64,000 nt of DNA, taken from Brienomyrus brachyistius (taxonomy: Eukaryota > Chordata > Actinopteri > Osteoglossiformes > Mormyridae). The stretch spans positions 17,308,254 through 17,372,253 of the forward strand of contig NC_064555.1 in NCBI RefSeq assembly GCF_023856365.1. Reading direction: 5' to 3'. Shown here piece after piece: positions 58,901-64,000 of the stretch. Under the pieces are notes generated by a model. The model saw nothing but the letters and a program-made list of their open reading frames with translations, had not been told where the DNA came from and ran no database searches. Within the stretch, counting starts at the first letter, position 1. Each line of letters opens with the position of its first letter. The position numbers were made by a program, and so were the translations under genes.

Positions 58901-59548
58901 GCCCCCTGCTCTGCAGGTGTTGAGTGCGAGTTTGAGGAATGAGGTGCTGGGGTGGGGTGGGGGGGGGGGGGGGGGGGGGAGATGGCACATAAATCCTGAA
59001 CCGGTGCCTGTGGGGGTTGTCGCTCTGGCTCCTGTGCGCCTCTTCCTCTCCTCTCAGATTCACTTTCCGGGTGATCAGTGGCAATCTGTCCCCTCCGGAG
59101 GTCAGCAAAGCAGAATTTGGAGAGGCAGGGCGGCTGGGGGGGTTTTTGAGGACGACACCGGCGCGCTCTCCGGTGCGTGACAGCGGCGGAGTTCTACTGG
59201 AGCTCGCCGTGATGGGAGTAGCGCTCTTTGGACAGGTTATAAGGACTCGACTTTTCCCATTAAAAGTTCTGAATCTCACGCTGGGTGAGGAGTTCTGCAG
59301 TTCAGGAAATGACACATGGAATCCCCGGTGCGTGGCCCTGGCCAGCAGGTGGCGTAGCCGGGGAGTGGCCTTCTTGTTCTTTACACTGGGATTGGGAGAG
59401 GAAGACGGTACTCTCTCCAGACTGTGTGGTGAGTGCATCCAATCACACCTCCGGCAGGTATGTGACGGTCCGGGTGCTGAGAGAGGCGCTGTGCTCCTGT
59501 CTGGGTGCTTTTCCACCACACCTGGGATCAGACTTTTGGTACTTCAGG
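55936..59548. other. Intron 3 stretch, unique sequence with unexplained open frames
   Basis: Contains AATAAA at 56218-56223, a G homopolymer at about 58959-58979 and several open frames. One at 57873-58259 (128 codons) and one at 59017-59598 (193 codons) show no recognised domain, no clear splice sites and no codon bias that I can judge. The segment 56850-57060 is another repeat-free open stretch. They may be chance frames or conserved non-coding DNA. Confidence 0.4.
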
Positions 59549-59657
59549 GTGACACTGAGCAGGCGGGTTGTGGTGACGCTGCCTGCAGGTTACGGTGACA
59601 CTGAGCAGGCGGGTTGTGGTGACGCTGCCTGCAGGTTACGGTGACACTGTGCAGGCA
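59549..59657. repeat. 46-bp tandem repeat, about 2.4 copies
   Basis: The unit starts GTGACACTGAGCAGGCGGGT and recurs at 59549, 59595 and 59641, exactly 46 bases apart. The first two copies are identical, so the array is very recent or homogenised. Confidence 0.97.
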
Positions 59658-59967
59658 GCCTTCCCAAACCTGCACCCGGCTCCCTCCCATTTTCCAGTTT
59701 CATTTTGTCAGCTTTCTTTTCCTCGTGTCCACAGGAATAACCTTTGTGCTGTACAGATGCTGACATCAGTGCAGATCTGGGAAGGAACAGGAAAGGCACA
59801 CATGTAGGTGGCATGGTAGTCTTTGGGCTCACAGGTGTCTGTGATGAAGTTCTGCTGGTGTGGCTGATCATTTATGGGTCTGTGTGGAGGGGTGTGTTAC
59901 TCAGTGCCGGTGTGTGTGTGCGGCCCCGTTTATGTGTGTGAGTACATGTACATGCGGAGCACTGGCC

Positions 59968-59992
59968 TGTGTGAGTGTGCGTGCGTGCGTGC

Positions 59993-60028
<36 letters not shown>
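59968..60028. repeat. (GTGC)n(TG)n microsatellite
   Basis: GTGTGAGTGTGC leads into four GTGC units, then about 15 TG units. Confidence 0.95.
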
Positions 60029-60029
<1 letters not shown>

Positions 60030-61614
60030 TGGATCACTGAATCATAACTGCTTTTTTGAGGAGAACTGGGCTGCTGTTTTTTTGCAAAGTCGTTGCCAGG
60101 AAACCCCTTTGTTTCCTGCTTCTGGATCAATATAATTGGCCAGCTCAGCAGTCACATGTCTTCAGGGTGCCCCTTGCAGCCAATCAGAGCTGTCGAGCAT
60201 GCTCAGGCTTTAAGTACTTATATACAGTAGAATGAATAGAGAGGTGAATGAGCGTCTTGTAGATTATCGACCATGGTATGTTCTTTGTTACAGGTAATCT
60301 TATTGTGGGGGGGTTGAGGTTTCCAGCTCTGTGCAGGAAGCACCATAGTCAATGATCTGCGGTGGGCACGTTCTCCTCACTGCAGTCCTACAGCAAAAGG
60401 ACTTGTCAATGGAAACAAACGGCGAAGAAATAAAAAAGGTCACAAAAGTCTGTAAACAAGCACGCTTGTGCTCTCAAATGTCGGTATTTATAGGCAGCGA
60501 CACCGCAGTGATCCGTGAGATAAGTTTATTGTTCTCTGACAGATAACGTCTCGAGTCGGTGAAGATGCTCTCAGATCGAAATGTTGTCTCTGAGGGCACA
60601 ATGGAGGTATCTCCTGGAGCATCAGAGTGTGTGGGATTTCTCCCAGGCTTCTGCTGTGCACAAAAGACAAGTGCACAGATTACCATTAAAAGAAATTGCT
60701 CTTTTATCTCTGGGCTTTTCTGACGATGCTGCCCCGTGACAATGGTTGCTTGGGCTATACCCACTGGACCTGCTGCTATTTTCTTTGTCGTTGTTTTTTT
60801 TTTTGGTCATGACAGCTAGAAGGGGCACTGGATGAAGAGAATGGCAGTCAATTCTGCTCCTTGTCACTGCATCAATACGCGGTTCATCCTGCAAAGTCCT
60901 TTGTGTGATACCAGCCTATCGACTGGCGTTAAATCTGTGGGAGCTGGATATCAATCCTTCTGCCTGAAATGAGTACCACAGGGTGTGCAGAGTCGGATTT
61001 CCGCTTCTGTCCTCTGTGATCGTGACCCTACTGGGGACACGCAGACACTGACCTGACCTTGTTAGGAGGAAACCCTCTTATTGGCTGTCAGCTCAGGCGA
61101 CACAAGCAGAGCGAGGTTTCTCATGCTGATGATGTTCTGGTTCCGTGTCCTGCATGAGGCTACAGGAGTGAGGACCTGACCCAGTGACCTTCTGCTCAGA
61201 AGTCCGTATCAAATGGACATGTACTACAGAGATGAAACACTGAGCTAACATAAAGAAATAAAGGAGCCTCATTGTTACTGATTAATAATGTGATGATTAC
61301 TGATAGATCTTGCTCATGTAACAGACCAGTGCAACCTCTATGCCTCCCCCCCGCTGTGCCTGGATTGTACTCTCCGTCTGTGTACCTGATTCTTGTCAGG
61401 GCTGTAATCCCTTTTGCCGGGCCCAGCCTGTGTCCGTCTGCTTGTCTGAGCTGGTCAGTATCTCTCAGGTTTGTCTGTTTCAAGTGCCCCATACCAGCCC
61501 CCCCCGTCCTGGATTTAGATGTCTCCGCTCAAGCCACTGTACAGGAAATGTTACCACAGTCACCAAACTGGGGGACTGGTGCAGACCCGTTCCCCTACAG
61601 CGCTTTGCCTGCTG
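60029..61614. other. Intron 3 stretch without recognised feature
   Basis: Unique-looking sequence, AT-richer than its surroundings at 60400-60800. No exon was recognised. Confidence 0.5.
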
Positions 61615-61895
61615 GTCCAGTACCCCGTGTCCCCTATCTTTTGCCTGATGTCCCCTGTCCAGTACCCCATGCCTTGTCTTTTGTCCCGTGTCCTCTGTGT
61701 TTTACCCCGTGCCCCCTGTCTTTTACCCCATGCCCCCTGTCTTTTGCCTGATGTCCCCTGTCTTTTACCCCGTGTCCCCTGTCTTTTGTCCCGTGTCCCC
61801 TGTCTTTTGCCTAATGTCCCCTGTCTTTTGTCCCGTGTCCCCTGTCTTTTACCCCGTGTCCCCTGTCTTTTACCCCGTGTCCCCTGTCTTTTACA
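61615..61895. repeat. 21-bp minisatellite, about 13 copies
   Basis: The unit is CCCCTGTCTTTTACCCCGTG plus T. TTTTGCCTGATG, TTTTGTCCCGTG and TTTTACCCCGTG variants are interspersed, suggesting a 42-63 bp higher-order pattern. Because 21 is a multiple of three, all frames stay open and give artefactual CPLSFA / LLPRVPC peptides. Confidence 0.96.
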
Positions 61896-62219
61896 CATCG
61901 TGCATGTCATTTGTGGGGCCTTCTTCAGCAAGTCTGTGTATTGCCAGCAGTTGTTCATCTGTGTTTTTGGGAGAGCTTGGACGTCAGCCGTGGGGGCTGC
62001 TGGTTTTCAGAGGACCTGCGGACTGTGGTGGGCCAGGCTGCCAGACGTGTGGCAGAGGCTCAGGCACTGACATCCGGCAAGGGCTTGTTTCCTGCTGCGC
62101 TGCCAGTCGGGCCAGCGTTGGACGCCGTTGATCTGTTTGTTTTCGGCCGTGACATGCTGGACCTCTGAGGAGAGACGTGGGCTTTAGGGCTTGGAGCCCA
62201 TTAACTGGGAGCCCTGCAT

Positions 62220-62490
62220 ATGCTCTCTGCATGCATGTGTATGTTTGTGCGTGCATGTCGGTTTGTACACGAATGTGCGTGCGTGTGTGTGCGTGTGTGT
62301 GCGCATGCATGGAAGTTTTTTGTTCATCCTTGTGTGTATGCATGTCGGTTTGTACACATTTGTTTACGAGTGTGTGTATGGGTGTGCGTGTGCTCTTTGT
62401 GTGTTTGTGCGTGTGTACATGGGAGTTCTTGTTCATCCTTGTGTGTATGAATGTCGGTTCGTACACGTTTGTTTATGAGTGTGTGTATAT
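62220..62490. repeat. TG-rich repeat with about 115-bp duplicated segment
   Basis: GTTCATCCTTGTGTGTATG, then ATGTCGGTTTGTACAC and TTTGTTTACGAGTGTGTG, occur near 62321-62376 and again near 62431-62485 with few changes. A partial earlier copy is near 62246-62278. Confidence 0.88.
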
Positions 62491-63036
62491 GTACTTCTGC
62501 TCCTGTTCTAATTTAATTATTCACTGGCTGGAACAAGGACGAAGAGAGAGATGTGTGGATAGAGAGAGACAGAGAGATGTGCAGATATCTCTCTGTGGGA
62601 ACCAGTGGGGTGGCGTAGTGCCACCTCTCCCAGCTTCATAGAAATGTCTCCGGTCTCAGGTGGACGAGCTGGAGGCCCACGTGATGTTCTCCTTATGATT
62701 GTGTGTTCGCCCTGCACCGGCCAGAGTCGTCCAGATCGATCGCTGGCTCTGAATTTGGTGTAGATTGACTGCTTTGATAGCAGGAGGCAGCGGCATCGTG
62801 CGCAGGCTGAGGCTTCATTCCCAGCTGCGTTGGTCTGCTCGTCCCGATTGATGACTGGGGCGGGTTCCTACCTTAGTGGGGCTCCCTCCACGCTGTCCTC
62901 TACGCAGATCGGCGCAGACTTATGGCTGAAATCCAGTCCTTTATTTACTTACCTGTATAGCATAGATTCTGAGACAGAAAAGCAGAGAGAAGGAAGATCA
63001 GCAATATGTGTTCTTATTTTACTTTGCTGGCCCTGC

Positions 63037-63038
<2 letters not shown>
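62491..63038. other. Intron 3 stretch without recognised feature
   Basis: Unique-looking sequence. Nothing was identified. Confidence 0.5.

Positions 63039-63112
<74 letters not shown>
63039..63112. repeat. (TG)n microsatellite, about 36 units
   Basis: The longest uninterrupted TG tract in the window. Confidence 0.97.
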
Positions 63113-63115
<3 letters not shown>

Positions 63116-63224
63116 CACACATCTGTGTATGTCAGTGTGTGAGCACTGCCAGGTGTAATCCTACCATGTTAGAGCCTCACCACAATGCTGGAGGAACAAA
63201 CCACAGAATGTTGACCACACACTG

Positions 63225-63535
63225 TTGCATATGGTGTTGAGCACGTAACCTTGAGCGCACTGTGCCAGTCATATCGACCGCACGGCATGAACCACACAGT
63301 GCCAGCCGTATCGACCGCACGGCATGAACCACACAGTGCCAGCCGTATTGACCGCACGGCATGAACCACACAGCACAAGCTGTATCATCCATGTGGGGTT
63401 GAGCCCGTAATCTTGAGCAGAAAGTGTCGGTCCCATCGACCGCATGGAATGAACCACGCATCGGTGGTCTTATTGTCTGTATGGCTTCCAGCCCGTAATT
63501 TGAGCAGACAGTGACGGTCACATTGACCGCACACT
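63225..63535. repeat. 37-bp minisatellite and diverged outer copies
   Basis: ATCGACCGCACGGCATGAAC and CACACAGTGCCAGCCGT form a 37-bp unit repeated about three times (63260-63375). It is flanked by diverged units containing GAGCCCGTAATCTTGAGCAG. The leading segment TGAGCACGTAACCTTGAGCG recurs at 63951 at the right edge. Confidence 0.93.
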
Positions 63536-63735
63536 GTTACTCACGCAGTGCCAACTGTGGAGCTGGTAGAGTTTCTGAAGGAGATGAAGGTGAGGACCAC
63601 ACTGCACAGGACGTTCACATGGCTAGTGTAAAGGGCAGCTATGTTAGTAGCACTACTATCAAGTAGCATCCGGCTAGCAGCGGTACTGCTGTGATGCATG
63701 TGCTGTTAGCTGTTGTCAGCTGTGATGTTAACAGT

Positions 63736-63920
63736 GTTGTTAGGGCCCCGTTACAGCAAGCTGTGTGTTCTAGGCCTAACCTCCCCACCGCCACCCTTCA
63801 GCAGTGTCGTTAGGGCCCCGTTACAGCAGGCTGTGTGTTCTAGGCCTAACCTCCCCACCCCCACCCTTCAGCGGTGTCGTTGGGGTGCCATCACAGCTGG
63901 GTGTGTGTTCTAGGTCTAAC
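63736..63920. repeat. 70-bp minisatellite, 2.6 copies
   Basis: The unit contains TAGGGCCCCGTTACAGCAAG, CTGTGTGTTCTAGGCCTAAC and CTCCCCACCGCCACCCTTCA, with TAGGGCCCCG at 63741 and 63811 and the diverged TGGGGTGCCA at 63881, 70 bases apart. Confidence 0.96.
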
Positions 63921-63939
63921 CCCTGACCACACACTCTTA

Positions 63940-64000
63940 ACCATGGTGTTGAGCATGTAACCTTGTGCGCACTGTGCTAGTCACATCAACCGCACGGCAT
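63940..64000. repeat. Second copy of the 63225 repeat, cut by the right edge
   Basis: TGTTGAGCATGTAACCTTGT, GCGCACTGTGCTAGTCACAT and CAACCGCACGGCAT repeat the segment at 63235-63288 with a few changes, about 717 bases downstream. This suggests a large-scale duplication continuing beyond the window. Confidence 0.9.

Larger units (their letters stand above)
49595..64000 (+). other. Intron 3 of the Eph gene, first 14.4 kb
   Basis: Begins GTAAGG. The next Eph exon (about 156 bases, rest of the Cys-rich region) was looked for by eye up to the right edge and not found, so the intron probably continues beyond it. It is rich in tandem repeats, listed separately. Read-through from exon 3 adds [11 protein letters not shown] and stops at TAG 49627-49629. 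No unrelated gene was recognised. Confidence 0.75.

Noticed and set aside
58854..59598. Overlapping 221-codon (minus) and 193-codon (plus) open frames
   Set aside because: They occupy the same GC-rich stretch on both strands and show no recognised domain or clean exon borders. The plus frame also runs into the 46-bp tandem repeat.

Overview
The window is vertebrate nuclear DNA, most likely from a ray-finned (teleost) fish. I cannot name the species. The evidence is spliced exons with canonical GT/AG borders, very many (CA)n/(TG)n tracts, tRNA-derived SINE-like elements, a hAT-like element, and a dispersed repeat of a type common in teleosts, ending in TGGATGG repeats. Nothing in it looks prokaryotic or viral.

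The only gene I can support is the 5' part of an Eph receptor tyrosine kinase gene on the + strand, best matched to EPHA10 from recalled family sequence. Exon 1 (31610-31688) encodes the signal peptide. Exon 2 (47558-47622) and exon 3 (48925-49594) encode the ephrin-binding domain and the start of the cysteine-rich region. The phases join cleanly (1, 0, 1) and give 271 continuous residues. The remaining exons (rest of the Cys-rich region, fibronectin III, transmembrane, kinase-like, SAM) were not found and presumably lie beyond the right edge. Intron 1 is about 15.9 kb, intron 2 about 1.3 kb, and intron 3 more than 14.4 kb.

Positions 1-28.4 kb are intergenic by eye. They hold minisatellites, a 1.7-kb array of 32-bp units with a 324-bp higher-order period (5690-7410), a 76-bp array (15886-16860), a 0.5-kb polypurine block and scattered retroelement copies. 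Positions 28.6-31.6 kb are nearly free of simple repeats and look like the promoter-proximal flank, with CRE-like, CCAAT and TCF/LEF-like sites and a short upstream ORF overlapping the start codon. Introns 1 and 3 carry further repeats, including a minisatellite that grew out of a dispersed retroelement, two truncated retroelement insertions with readable target-site duplications (one nested in a hAT-like element), and GC-rich arrays.

I do not see a new molecular system. The points most worth checking are possible soluble receptor isoforms made in intron 3, the overlapping upstream ORF, the Trp-Gln replacement in a conserved ligand-domain turn, and the way dispersed elements have seeded tandem arrays.
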